Below, piece by piece: positions 45,660 through 57,089 of a DNA stretch of 64,000 bases. The stretch is from Ceriagrion tenellum (lineage: Eukaryota; Arthropoda; Insecta; Odonata; Coenagrionidae). Each line of letters begins with the position of its first letter. The first letter of the stretch is position 1. Location: NCBI GenBank assembly GCA_963169105.1, contig OY720635.1:125469894-125533893 (forward strand), in the 5' to 3' direction. Both the position numbers and the translations under genes were made by a program. The notes beneath the pieces are model-generated. The model saw only the letters and a program-made list of their open reading frames with translations, did not search any database and was not told the DNA's origin.

Positions 45660-46430
45660 GTTGCATGCATGAGCATGCTATGACACTTGGTGACGCATTA
45701 AAATCGGGTGTTTTTTGAAGGACGCTATCTAACTTTCTCAGTTAAATTGTCGTTTTAACTCCTTTTGCCTGGGATTTGATGTAGAAAGACGTCCGGCCGA
45801 GTGTCGTCTAATTTCTGACAAGAGGTACCCGCGTAAATTATTACCCATCCTTCCCTTTTGCTTCATCCATTGAGATAGAAGGAAAAGGCATCGCTTCATC
45901 AAACTGAATCCTGACAACCGAAATGACAACCATATTGTTTAACCTGATCTCTTCTTACTTTCCTATGGGTATCACGACAGAATGGACAAATCAGCGGAAG
46001 TAAAGTAAGAATATCAACCATCCGTTGGAAATTAAAGGCAAATGACTCTTGGAGCATAAATGTTATGAGAGTCTTCGACGCGTTACTCGAAATTAATATG
46101 AAGTTATATCGAAATACATGCTTTCTGAATACAGAATCCAGTGCGTCGCCTGGATATAAATTTGCAAATGTTGTGATTATAAAAATTAATTATTCTCCTT
46201 TTAGAAGAAAATCTATACTGATTTTAGACTGGTTATTACGGAATATGTTATGGGCGATTTTGTGAAGTGTCAAAACAGCATTGATTTGCCAAAAAGCCAA
46301 ATCGGGATGATGCAATTATTTTCACCGCTATCCATAGTAATCACTAATGAGAACACACAGGCCAAGTTTCACGCAAATACGCGCATAGACGAAAAAAAAT
46401 GGCTCCATAAGACCCAGTGGGTAAAAAAAT
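45660..46430. other. No gene recognised
   Basis: Short frames only; no repeat relation noticed. Confidence 0.4.
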
Positions 46431-46431
46431 A

Positions 46432-46710
46432 AATTCAATATAAAATATCAAGTATAGGTCAGTGTTAGTGATTCAACCAATCATCCTTCGCCAACGTTTC
46501 GGAATTTAATGAATTCCATCATCAGGGCTACATACAAAGAAAAATAAGAGGGTGTAACAATCACATTCCGACACATCAGCATTGTTGTACCCTCACATTT
46601 TTCTTTGTATGTAGCCCTGATGATGGGATTCATTAAATTCCGAAACTTTGGCGAAGGATGATTGGTTGAATCACTAACAATGACCTATACTTGATATTTT
46701 GAATTGAATT
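46432..46710. repeat. 279-bp near-perfect palindrome, Penelope-terminus-like
   Basis: Arms of about 128 bp (46432-46560 and 46580-46710) match as reverse complements with only a handful of differences and a spacer of about 20 bp. Each arm contains CTTCGCCAACGTTTCGG and CCATCATCAGGGCTACAT, the 'gaaacgt...tgatgatgg' theme of Penelope-like termini. No coding sequence lies between the arms. It may be a pair of inverted terminal repeats left by an extremely truncated element. Confidence 0.75.
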
Positions 46711-47810
46711 ATAAAGCAAGAGGTCGATAGGAGAATACTGTAAAAAAATAAAGCAATAGACATATTAAAAAATAACCACTATAGGCGGTGATTTCGAAAA
46801 AATCGACAGCAAATATTTTGCGTGTGTCTGCGTTGATATCTGCGGCGAATCAACCTCCTCACACCGACCGGCGAAAAGGAGATCTTGAAAAAAGTCGGAG
46901 CACTCCAGCTGCTTCTCCTCCTCCGGCTAGACACACAGTGGAGAGTTAATTGGGAGGCGGATACGAGAAGTGGGCACGATTCATGGGAAGGTCTCTTTTT
47001 GCGCCGCCACGTGGATGGACGAGGGGGGAAAAGGAGAGTTGGTTTTGACGGGGACGGGGAAAGAGAGGAAGGCAGACGAGGGAGGATGAAAGTGGGAGTA
47101 GAACGGGATTGAAACAGAAAGGGTGGGAGAGAGAGGAGAGTGATTGAAGAACAGGAGAGTGAGATGACGGACGGAGGATGTGTGGCAGGTGATTCGAGTC
47201 TCCCCGCAAGGTCTGCAAGCCTTCGCTTATACCCTAGTGGGAAAAGGAAATGGGAAGGGAAGGTTAGCGAACCACAACCCCTGCGAGGCCGACACCATGA
47301 GGCGGATTGACGCCAAAAGGACGACAATGGGCCACCGCCTCCCCGCAGTACTCGTATCTGTTGGGTTCCCCAAACAACGTAAGACGAGTCCCCGTCAGCT
47401 TCGCTTTTGTTAAGACTCACCGCACATCTTTTGAGAACCGGAGGAGCCCGTTGTCCAAAAATTGGGATTAGGTATCCCCCGACTCCCATTTACGGGTAGA
47501 TGCCGTGCGGTCTGCCGGAGTACGTCATCGAATCAGGGACCAACGGACCCATGGAGGGTCAATTCGGACCAATTCTGGTCAAAGCGCGGGTACATCCGTC
47601 ATCTCAATACTCTCCTCGTCCACCCCAACGGCAGGATATGTGGCAGGAGAGGTTGAATCCAATGAAGCCACTGAGGTAGAGGAAGAGGGCATTTGCTGTG
47701 CTGACCAATGCTAGAAGCTGAAGCCAGTCCGCCATCTTCGTTTACCCTCTTTTCTTATAGCGCTTGCGGGCTAACGTACTAATGTTACAATTATACAATG
47801 TTTCCGGGGA
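46711..47810. other. GC-richer unidentified stretch
   Basis: The longest frame of the window (236 codons, 47489-46779 minus) lies here, but it is dominated by Ser, Pro, Arg and Leu opposite purine-rich DNA and has no domain. The 47180-47700 part has structured, GC-rich sequence (for example CAAGGTCTGCAAGCCTTCGC) that could be part of an unknown retroelement. Confidence 0.3.
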
Positions 47811-47812
47811 TC

Positions 47813-48110
47813 GGGTTGGTGTGGTGGCTGGAGTACTGGCTAACCATACTGACGGCCAGGGTTCAAATCCCTGCAGAGGAGAATGTTTTCAGAGGGAACC
47901 CGATCCCTACTTGAGTGTCTTGTTGAGGGCACTTCAAGTACAGTACTCCGTCTGTCGGATGAGACGTTAAACCGTGGTCCCCTTGGCGCCTTTCGTTAAG
48001 AGCAGGCTAATGCCAACGCCGGGTTTCTATCCACCCTTCCTCCCTTACCTGTCTCCCATGGCGCAAATGACCTTAGCAGTTGGTCGCCTCCCCAAAAATT
48101 TAATCCAAAT
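47813..48110 (+). repeat. tRNA-derived SINE, family D, with conserved-looking central domain
   Basis: The tRNA-like head has GTGTGGTGGCTGGAGTACTG (A-box region) and B-box GGTTCAAATCC (47860-47870). The central part holds CTGTCGGATGAGACGTTAAA and CC, then TTCGTTAAGAGCAGGCTAAT. From memory, a GGATGAGACGTTAAACC block is shared by a SINE superfamily found in distant animals (MetaSINE); this must be checked. The 3' end carries GCAGTTGGTCGCCTCCCCAA. A fragment with the same 3' end lies at 58531-58700. Confidence 0.75.
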
Positions 48111-48299
48111 ATGTTTTCCATCGATAACTTACTTTACATCAGCGTTCACTCACTTCTTCAATATGCATTCTCCTTTCATATTTTGTCTATTTATTTTAAT
48201 GAAAAATCATCCCCAACCCAGATTGAAACTATTGTAAAATCAATAAGCAGCCAATATACGTTTCGGGGGTTACTCGCCTTAAATTTCAAACAGATGGCG

Positions 48300-48398
48300 G
48301 ATATTCTTGATCTACATCCGCTAAATCATCCATTCGTCGTGCTATCCACGGGAAAGAGCAGGGTTAAACCATGTGAATATTATTTTGGTTGTCAGGCT
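48300..48398 (+). repeat. Left flank of the P2 insertion, repeat copy
   Basis: Continues at 49343-49430 after P2. The joined sequence resembles 830-935. Confidence 0.6.
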
Positions 48399-49342
48399 CA
48401 TGAATATATATTAAGGATTGTGATCTCGTCGCCAAAAACAGTTGTCTAGAATTCCGTCAACAAACGACTTTTTTGAAAGTGGTGCCACCTAGTGATGAAA
48501 GACGGAAGTTCAAATGTAAATACAGTCGACAGATTGTAAATAAACACGTCTTACCGGTGTTACCATGAATATACATGAGAATTACTTACAAGTTATCATA
48601 ATCCAGAGGATAAAAAACGTAATAATACACGCGAGACGTAATTATACACTCTTTTAATAACGTCCGGTCTACAGATATATTTAATTCCTCTCCAACTTTA
48701 ATTACACAAATGCACACTTAACTTCTTAGCACTTCGTGAATATCGCTATACGGAAATTTAATAATAATGCGAGGTGACTTCACGAGTATTCCTAATGGCC
48801 ATCATTGCAGTGTAGGTAAAAAGGAATGCACTTACCGCCGCCTTGAACAGATACTTATTTTTCAATCCAAGTCTCCTATTTTGGGTCCTCGTTGACCATG
48901 CCCTGTTTTGCAGCCTGGTACGAATCAAGTTCTGTTTAAACAAGGCATTCTAAATTCTATAATTAAGCCGAACGGGCCTAATGCATTCAAATTAGAACCA
49001 GAGTCTGGCAACTGTCGGTGTCTGCTCACGATGGAAGTTTAAAATGCCTCTTACACACTTCCAGTGGTAGATATTTCCTCTCTAGCAATTACAAAGTAAC
49101 TGTTAGGTCTCAAAAATAGCCAGCTATTATTCACAGCATCAAGTGGTTCATACCACCTCGATCGTTATTGAATATCCACCAGTCTCACGTTAATAACAAT
49201 TAACAATTGTCATTTACGAGTCGACTAAGAAGACTTTTTTTATAAGTAGCGCCAAGGACTGGGTGAACTAATAGTGGAAATTTAGGCAACACGTAGCCTA
49301 GGCAACAATTCCAAACATCCAAATCCATAATATATATTCATG
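48399..49342 (-). mobile_element. P-superfamily-like element P2 (944 bp)
   Basis: CATGAATATATATTAAGGA start and CCATAATATATATTCATG end, with GTCAGGCT exactly duplicated (48391-48398, 49343-49350). It is inverted relative to P1 and P3. On its minus strand it holds a THAP-like first exon (48836-48948). The interior matches P3 over that region and P1/P4 elsewhere. The family thus looks like internal-deletion derivatives of a coding P-type transposon. Confidence 0.85.
48836..48948 (-). pseudogene. Decayed THAP-domain first exon of a P-type transposase
   Basis: Starts ATG near 48948 and reads MPCLNRT, a stop where P3 has Cys, then FVPGCKTG. After a one-base frameshift relative to P3 it continues NRRLGLKNKYLFKA. 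It stops at GCGGCGGTAAGTG, a good 5' splice site at 48835. THAP zinc fingers of P-type transposases begin with a C-x4-C pair (here CFVPGC in P3) and carry an LFKAP-like motif about 30 residues on. Both are visible. The stop and frameshift make it a pseudogene; no downstream exon is present. Confidence 0.65.
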
Positions 49343-49430
49343 GTCAGGCTTTAGTTTAATGACGTAGTGCCCTCTCCATTTACATCAATGACACTCATAG
49401 AAAAATATGTCCTCTGTCTGATATAAACAA

Positions 49431-50283
49431 AATATTAACTTCCCAACCAATTTTTCCTGCAAATCGAATTAGAAGTTGAATAGTTCTAAATGACAGAGTG
49501 GGGAATACACGTAGAAAAAATAGAATATTTATATCTAATGGAGATGCTATGTTCATTTTTTTAAACTACTTTTTTAGAAGAGAAAAGTTCTGTAAAATTG
49601 ATGTAAAATAAAAGAGATGCATTTTACTGCCAAACTTTTCGAGTAATTAGCCATTTTACTAGGAAAATTGAAGTCAAAATATTGTATTTACATAAAGATG
49701 TCGTCGTACGACGTAAATGGTGTTCATCAAAACTATATCCGTGGAATAATTGGTCATCGATAATATAACATCGATATATAGGTTTTTATGACAGACGTCC
49801 TGTTTTCCTCAGAGCACACAGCTGACGTTTTGTGATGAATGTGGCTGCGTTTCTGAGGGAAACTGTTGCTGTTTACCTTGTCTACCAAATCTATTTTTCA
49901 TTTTATACGATAATTAAGAAATTAATATACATTATTTAAGCCTAAAGATAATTATATCATTCCCTCAGTTCGTTAAAAAATCATGGTATCAAATATTACC
50001 GAAATAACAATGGAGGCTGGAGACAGTATAATTACTTAATTTTCGTAACATAGTAACAGTAGCAGTTTAACGCTTTGTCCGATAAGATTTTATCAGGAAG
50101 AATATTTGCATGAAATTTAAAAAATATCACAGGTAGTACTAAGCATGAATTTACTCATTATAGGAAACTTTGTACATCTTAAGAAAACAGTACTTCGAAG
50201 CGCAGGTTTCTCATTAAAGAGGATACGAAGAAACGCAGGAGGGAAGGGGGATACGTCCATGCAATACATGTAATGGAACATGT
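49431..50283. other. No gene recognised
   Basis: AT-rich spacer between P2 and P3; no frame or repeat recognised. Confidence 0.45.
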
Positions 50284-50291
50284 AAAGTGCT

Positions 50292-51002
50292 CATGAATGT
50301 CCATAATGGATTGAAATATTTGGAATCGTTGCCTAGGCTACGTGTTGCCTAAATTTCCACATTTAGTTCACCCAGTCCTTGGCGCTACTTAGAAAAAAGT
50401 CTTCTTAGTCGACTCGTAAATGACTATTGTTTATTGTTATTAAAGTGAGACTGGTGGATATTCAATAACGATCGAGGAGATGTGAACTACTTGATGCTGT
50501 GAATAATAGCTGGCTATTTTTGAGACCTAACATTACTTTGTAAATACTAGAGAGGAAATATCTACCACTGGAAATGTGTAAGAGGCATATGAAACTTCCA
50601 TCGTGAACAGACACCGAAAGTTGCCAGACTCTGGTTCTAATTTGAATGCATTAGGCCCGTTCGGCTTAATTATAGAATTTAGAATGCCTTGTTTAAACAG
50701 AACTTGCTTCGTACCAGGCTGCAAAACGGGGTATGCGTCTATGATGACCCTAAATAGGAGACCGGACGATATAAAGTGTGTAATTACATCCCGCGTATGG
50801 TACTACATTTGTATCCACTGCATTATGGTTACTGGTAAGTAAAACCGGTAAGACGTGTTTATTTACGATCTCTCGACTGTTTTGACATGTGAACTGCCGT
50901 TTTTCATCACTAGGCGGCGGCACAATCCACAAAGTTATTTATTTACGGAATTCTAGGCAACAGTTTTTGGCGACGAGTCAACAATCCATATGTATATTCA
51001 TG
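50292..51002 (+). mobile_element. P-superfamily-like element P3 (711 bp)
   Basis: Starts CATGAATGTCCATAATGGA, ends CCATATGTATATTCATG, and AAAGTGCT is exactly duplicated (50284-50291, 51003-51010). Same orientation as P1. Shorter than the others because about 240 bp are missing just after the THAP-like segment. Confidence 0.85.
50684..50842 (+). pseudogene. THAP-like N-terminal remnant in P3
   Basis: ATG at 50684 opens MPCLNRTCFVPGCKTGYASM. The C-F-V-P-G-C-K-T-G-Y run is characteristic of the first zinc ligands of THAP domains in P-type transposases. The deletion joins NRRPDD to unrelated terminal sequence, ending in a stop at 50840-50842. The remaining two zinc ligands (C, H) and the catalytic region are absent. 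The frame also stays open upstream (from 50603) but that part shows no match. Confidence 0.65.
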
Positions 51003-51101
51003 AAAGTGCTGTTCACTGCTGTGATTCACATCCCAATTTCGGAATGCAAAGCTATTATATTAGCCGTCACACCGAACATATTCCCGAATTTCATAAACTA
51101 A

Positions 51102-51620
51102 GTTTACCAATCGATCTCACATCGATCTGACAGGATCAGCTCGGTATGGTAAACTCAACGGGATAGTGGAATCGATCTGAGAAGCGGGCTGACTCGGTGT
51201 CCGCTTTCTCAGCCAGTCTGAGATTTCAGATCGATCGGAACCAGAGGGTGTGTGGCGCTCCACGTTATTCTTTTGGTTGTCATGCACGGAAACAAAATAT
51301 AGCCATTATAATTCAATGCGTGTGCTGTAACCAGTGGTGGCAAGAATGTAGTCATGGCGAGTGAAGTGAGATTGATGATATCGTAGCACATCGCAATTCT
51401 CTCTCTAATTGGGCAATCTTTTTCACTCGGAATGCAAAACAAAATTTCTAACCATGCAATTTTTTTAATCAAATTTTCGGGTCAATCGTGCAACTGATGG
51501 ATTCGATTGTTCACTATCGATATTTTCTGTACGCGTGGGTAAACCGGACGATCTTAGTCGGCTTGCTTGGAATTTTCAGATCGGTCCGAGTTCAGATCGA
51601 TGTGAGATCGATTTTTAAAC
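51102..51620. mobile_element. Inverted-repeat element (519 bp, ~30-bp ends)
   Basis: GTTTACCAATCGATCTCACA continues to ATCGATCTGA on the left. The right end, inverted, begins GTTTAAAAATCGATCTCACA and continues identically, about 28 of 30 matching. Further copies of AGATCGAT and CAGATCG lie inside both ends. A minus-strand 88-codon frame (51472-51209) has no domain. The target duplication is unclear. Confidence 0.65.
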
Positions 51621-51629
51621 GCAGTGACA

Positions 51630-52560
51630 GAGGACAATATGAACCAACGGTATCCCAACGTGCAGCATAGAGAAAGAAACTTTATATCTTAGCATGCACA
51701 CGCGTATTTTGCCAATGAAGAAGGAACAGAGGGAAAGACAAATTAAGTACAAAGAAGATTTGTTGTAATTACCACATCAATTTCAACTTGACGCCAGAAT
51801 GAAATATGAGTCCCGATGGAGACATAATCAAGAAATCCCCGATTCATTCCAACAAAAACCGCATTTCAGCAAGTCACCAGCACATGAAGAAACATTTTAA
51901 AAAAACCTGAGAAGGCAAATAACAGACAAGGTTAAGATCAAACTATCAGATTACTGTTATAAATATGCGAAGATTCTTTATATCTTATTCCAGGCAGAAA
52001 TTATCTCTGCGAGTAAAAAAGTGGTCGCGACAGAACATCATTTATCTTACATGTCTCCTGGAAAGGAAAAAAAATGTTCGCTATCAAGATGCATATCATA
52101 ATGAATCACTTAATTCGATTAAGTAGAGCAGGGGGGTGAAGAATGAAGATAGGAATGGGGAGAACTGGCGGGAAGAGAGGGATGTAGCAGAAAGAATCTG
52201 CATCTACGAGGTATAGCACGAGCCGCATTGAAGATGTATGGTAGAGGGTAATCACCAGATTGGATGATGGTGCTTGAACCGCACGAGATAAACCTCGATC
52301 TCTTAACTAAAAAGTCACGTGATACAACAACAAACGGTTCGTGATTATGGCGAGTTTAAACTACTCATAAGGATAAATTCAGTGTCTCATATTCTGCTTA
52401 TTACGTCTTTTACCGCGATAAATGATTCGTAAAACAATAATAACGCGAGAAAAACTTGGGTTAGATTTTTATGAGTTGTTTCATGAAATCAAAATCTCAA
52501 ACCTGTCGTGGTTGTACCACGTGACTCCTTAGTTACACGATCGAAATTATCTCGAGTGGT
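51630..52560. other. No gene recognised
   Basis: AT-rich, no repeat or domain noticed. Confidence 0.45.
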
Positions 52561-52566
52561 TTAAAC

Positions 52567-52713
52567 TAGGGATGCCATATCGACTAAAAACATCGAGTAG
52601 TCGATTTTTTTATGTTTATAAAAGTACTAACCACTCACTCAATGTTTATCGGATAATTTTACAACTCGATATTTCGGCCAAAAAACATCGAGTAGTCCGA
52701 TATGGCATCCCTA
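52567..52713. mobile_element. Short hAT-like MITE (147 bp)
   Basis: TAGGGATGCCATATCG occurs at both ends in inverted orientation, with an adjoining AAACATCGAGTAGTC block in direct orientation in each half. TAGGGATG-type ends are usual for hAT. The presumed 8-bp duplication (GTTTAAAC versus CTTCAAAT) matches at only five positions. Confidence 0.6.
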
Positions 52714-52719
52714 CTTCAA

Positions 52720-54560
52720 ATACTACCCCCAGAAAGACAGCACTTTTCCCAGTCAATGTTGAACCCCACTTGTTCTCTTGGCCACTAGACGATATCTATT
52801 AAGCAGTCAAGAGCAATGCACAACCTAACCAGAAACTAGGAAAGTGCAACACTGACGAACAAGCAAACATGAAGCACATGGGCGGATTAATACTGATAAG
52901 TACCAACCACCAATACTAATTTCCAATCATAGGAGACGTAGTACGCAGTTATGTTCACGGATGTAAAAACATAGCGTGAATTTTCCAGGTTGGAGTAAAA
53001 TAAATGGCCATAGAATGCTTCTTCAAGTGGTCTCACCATCTTGAAATGTCCCGTCTGTGTCGAGTGGTCTCGTCCCGCTTGAAATACATCACGTGATTTT
53101 ACTTTCGGCGTGAATGAATATCTCGTGGTATCAGTGGATTATAAGCATTAGTAATGCTGATCTGTAGCAATATTAAACCAGTGAAGACTCATGAAAGCCT
53201 TAGTCTTTTTCGCTTCCTCCTCTGTTACGTCGAACCGCGAAAAAAAAACTCGCGTTGATTCCCAAAGAAAGGGGTTATTTAACACTCTGTCATCGCCATC
53301 TTTATCTCAATCTCTCCCTTCCTCTCCTGCAGGAAGGATCAATTTAATCCCCATCATTTACCCAAGATGATAGTTTTGATTAATTTGCCTCGTAAAATCT
53401 CCGTCATTCCATTTTTTCGTTTGAAACTGAAATGAGGAGCGTAGCGTGGCATGGTCCTGAAACTTTGGCCTTGAAAAGAAAAGAGATGGATGTTCGTCGG
53501 AGGCTCTTGAGGGGACGATTTGAAAAGGATAATATATTACACACAGGAAGGAAAGGAAGGTAATCAAATAACTGTTGAGTATTGTATAGGAAGACAGAAA
53601 GTCGGAAATGGAAATGAGGTCGGCAAAACAATTAATTAACGTTTGCAGCGTAATGAGTCGTTTAAGCCTTCGACGGATGGATATCTGCCTATGATCTTCA
53701 TGCGCCTACGAATCCCGGGGAATTTTTACGAAGGCACTCGGATGAAAACGTGAAAGGTAGATGCCATTTCGATCTGGTCAGGCTACAGCTCGAATATGCC
53801 GCGAACATGTGGAATCACGAACAAAAAGATTTAATGTGGGAAATAATTAGCGAATAAAGCCACACGCTTAGTTAACGGCTGAAACAAGCGAAGGAAGAGT
53901 GTCACATAGCTGATAGAGGGACTAGGTTTTAGAGCGGCTAGAGCCTGAGAAGCCAACATTCTTGGCTAAGATTACTTGAAAAGTTCAGGTGATCAGGCGT
54001 GTTTCATGCCACAAGTCATGAATTCATATCATAATAATAAAATTTAGGATCGCTAAGGAATAGATCGCACACCATAATGCCCACACAAGTCATAATACTG
54101 TTACGAATTGGGGGTTCGTCGAAATAGAGCACAACTTGCCGACAAAACGAACCACCCCATGTCCTCTTTATTTACGTTCATTCAGCACAGCTCAACCGCT
54201 CTCCCAAACAACCATATGTTTCATCAAATTTATCTTTATATAAATTTACCTAAACTTCTACTGTTTACACACATAGAGCATTCATTTATCACATCTATGT
54301 TCATTACCATAAAATTCACATCTTGGCGACTCGTTACACTACCTTACAGCGAAACATCGACTCAACATAAAAGCGTGGGATATAAGAGTAAGTTTAGGCA
54401 GGAAAAAATGTCCATGCGTTGTTCAAGAAAATTTATAGCATCAACGCTATACATATCACGAATTCAGATTATCGTAGAAATTGCGGCTTTTTCTTACATG
54501 TAACAAAAAATAGTGCCAAAGCTTTTATTTCGGCATAAGAATGTTACACAAATTGATTTT
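52720..54560. other. No gene recognised
   Basis: A 131-codon plus-strand frame at 54108-54503 is Ser/Thr/Ile-rich and has no domain. No repeat relation noticed. Confidence 0.4.
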
Positions 54561-55515
54561 AAAGGTCATGAATATACATTATGGAATCTCGACTCGTCGC
54601 CAAAACTGTTGCCTAGAATTCCGTAAACAAACAACTTTTTCGATCGAGTCGCCATCTAGTGATGAAAGATGGCAGTTCAAATATAAATACAGTCTACAGA
54701 TCGTAAATAATCACGTCTTTCCGGTTTTACTTACCAGTAATCATAATGCAGTGGATAAAAAAATGTAGCACTACACGCGGGACGAAATTACACTCTTTTT
54801 TAATAATGTCCGGTCTACAGGTATATTTTATTCCTCTCCAAATTTAATTTCACAAATGCACAATTTACTTCTTAGCACTTTGTGAATATCGTTCTACGGC
54901 AATTTAATAAAAATACGAGGTGAAAAAAGTGGAATGAGTTAGAAGACGGATACAGGTACTATAAGGATTTCAAAACCAAGATCCGACAATATCATCTATG
55001 GATGAGAAATTGCGCCAATAACTATCGTTTTGATAACAAATAAAGGAGAGATTGTTGAACCTACTCGAGGCCACTCATAATTAGTAGGTTACACATTAAC
55101 ATCCACATCAATCTATATAGATCATATCTTCTGATTCCTAAAGCTCTCAGCAGGTAATAAACCAAAAGAATGTAGCTGTAAATTAACAGTAAAAGATCCA
55201 CATAGCAGAGAAAAGACTCACGATGGAAGTTTCATATGCCTCTCACACACTTCATGTAGTAGATATTTCCTCTCTAGCATTTACAAAGTAACTGTAAGGC
55301 CTCAAAAGTAGTAGGCTATTATTCACAGCATCAAGTAGTTCATATCTCTTCAATCGTTATTCACCACATTTCACGTTAACAACAATTAACAACGGCTATT
55401 TACGATTCGACTGAGAAGACTTTTATCTAAGTGGCGCCAAGGACTGAGTGAACTAAATGAGGAAATTGAGGCAAAATATTACCTAGACAACGATTCCAAA
55501 CATTTAAATCCATAA

Positions 55516-57059
55516 TAGTGCTGAGAAATGAGCGGTAGGAGCGGAACAGTTGTTAACTGGAAACCACTCGGTACCTCCGATTGCTCCGAAACCTCCGAAA
55601 CGCTACGTCACGCAATGTTTTAGGTGTTTATTTATTTACTTAATTTGTTCACATACAGCATACTTGCCAATTTACAGTGGCCCAATATAACAAACACAGA
55701 AGATAGACACATACAATTCAAACAAAACTAAGATCTAAGTTTTCCAAGGAGGGTGGTTTTTGAGCATTTCTTATCAAGCTACAGGAATGAAATATTCATG
55801 GAAGGTTTTTAAATGCCCGACAAGTCAGAAAAAAACGAAAACCCCAACTTTTAGGCCTAGGTTCAAGTCCATATAGGATTTCATGTTTCAATGAGATTAG
55901 ATGGTGGAAATGAATAATTTCCGTTGAGAATAATTTTCTTTTAATCAATTGCAAGCACCCCATTACTAATTGTGAGGTATAACATTACGACTTCCGCCGT
56001 GCGTTGTAAAATTGCAACTGGTTTAGTCTAGGCAACTATTATCAGGTCTGTAAAGGTGTTCAACAAACTACGCAAGTGATGAAGCTTTATTTTTTCATTT
56101 AATGTGTTCTCCCTCGTCATGACAGTTACAAGAAAATAGAATTGAAATTGAATGACGAAGCCCGAACGTTTTGGGACGTTGCAATTTTAAAAACGAGTTA
56201 AACCTTTTCCTAGTATGTTGAAAAATCAATAGTAAATCTCTGCTTTCTCCGAGCATTAGTGCATCATCAACATTATTGTCTCGGGAAACGTTAAGATCGT
56301 GACCCGAACGCTCTAACCGTTGCGACTCATCATTCAACCGAAGTGTGCCCTCAGATAGCACTCTTCCGGTCACTACAAGACAGCATGGGCAGTATGAGCA
56401 TATTTTTAACCCCACGATGTTGCCCACCAACGTTCCATTGAAAAAAGTGTTCTCTTTAATTTCTTGGATAAATTATTATAAATACCTATGCTGAGAATTT
56501 CTAATAGAGTATTTCATGTTAAGCATTTGAAAATGAAAATAAATAGGGTATTTCTGTTAATTGAACACGCCAAAGTTTTGCTTTTGATTTTTAATGTAGG
56601 TATTCTTGAACGTTTCATTTCTTATAAATGTAAACAAAAAATGAACAATGTATGAGAAATCATGCAATCATATTTTAAGACAGAAAGATTTACACAAGTT
56701 TAACATTAAAATAAGCCATACATTTCCTTGTAAAATTGGATATTTCAAAGCAAAAACAATCATTCCGTTAGTGGATATGTTTCCTATTTCCGTTTAATAA
56801 AACCGAAAGTCGCACTTTATCGGGTGATAGAGAGTTACGCCTTTCAGTAATAACTTGGCCTGCAGCCGAAAAAAATCCTTCACACATTGCAGACAGTTCA
56901 GAGGTCTTTGAACACCTACAACCACCCAAAGCCCCCGCGTCCTCCGTTTTTTCCGTAACCTCCGCTAACAACCGCGGTAGTGCCGGAGAAAACCGGAGGA
57001 GTGTTGTAATCGCAACTGCCGATTCAATCGCCGGAGGACGCCCTCCGTTCCCAGCACTA
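55516..57059 (-). mobile_element. hAT element nested in P4 (1544 bp)
   Basis: The left end is TAGTGCTGAGAAATGAG and the right end, inverted, is TAGTGCTGGGAACGGAG. Duplication ATCCATAA (55508-55515) versus TTCCATAA (57060-57067) differs at one base. It contains the C-terminal end of a hAT transposase on the minus strand (56768-56971) very near the 5' end, so most of the transposase has been deleted. Confidence 0.85.
56768..56971 (-). pseudogene. hAT transposase C-terminal (hATC dimerisation) fragment
   Basis: The 67-codon frame contains SELSAMCEGFFSAAGQVITE followed by RRNSLSPDKVRLSVLLNGN. The pattern (S-E-R-)x-FSAAG-x(3)-T-x-RR-N-x-LSP-x-x-V-x-x-L-x-x-L-N-x-N is the recognised C-terminal dimerisation motif of hAT transposases. 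Only about 90 bp separate its start from the element's 5' terminus, so the BED zinc finger, catalytic core and insertion domain are gone. The remainder of the element downstream has a 111-codon minus-strand frame (56430-56095) of unknown nature. Confidence 0.85.
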
Positions 57060-57089
57060 TTCCATAATATATATTCATGGTTAAGGTAT

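Larger units (their letters stand above)
54567..57079 (-). mobile_element. P-superfamily-like element P4, split by a nested hAT
   Basis: CATGAATATACATTATGGA start and CCATAATATATATTCATG end. Flanks TTAAAGGT (54559-54566) and GTTAAGGT (57080-57087) match at six of eight positions, which suggests an old duplication. Without the nested hAT the element is about 960 bp, like P1, whose interior it shares in inverse orientation. Confidence 0.8.

Noticed and set aside
46779..47489. 236-codon minus-strand frame, the longest of the window
   Set aside because: Ser/Pro/Arg/Leu-rich translation opposite a purine-rich stretch, with no domain, repeat pattern or conserved block; looks like a chance opening.
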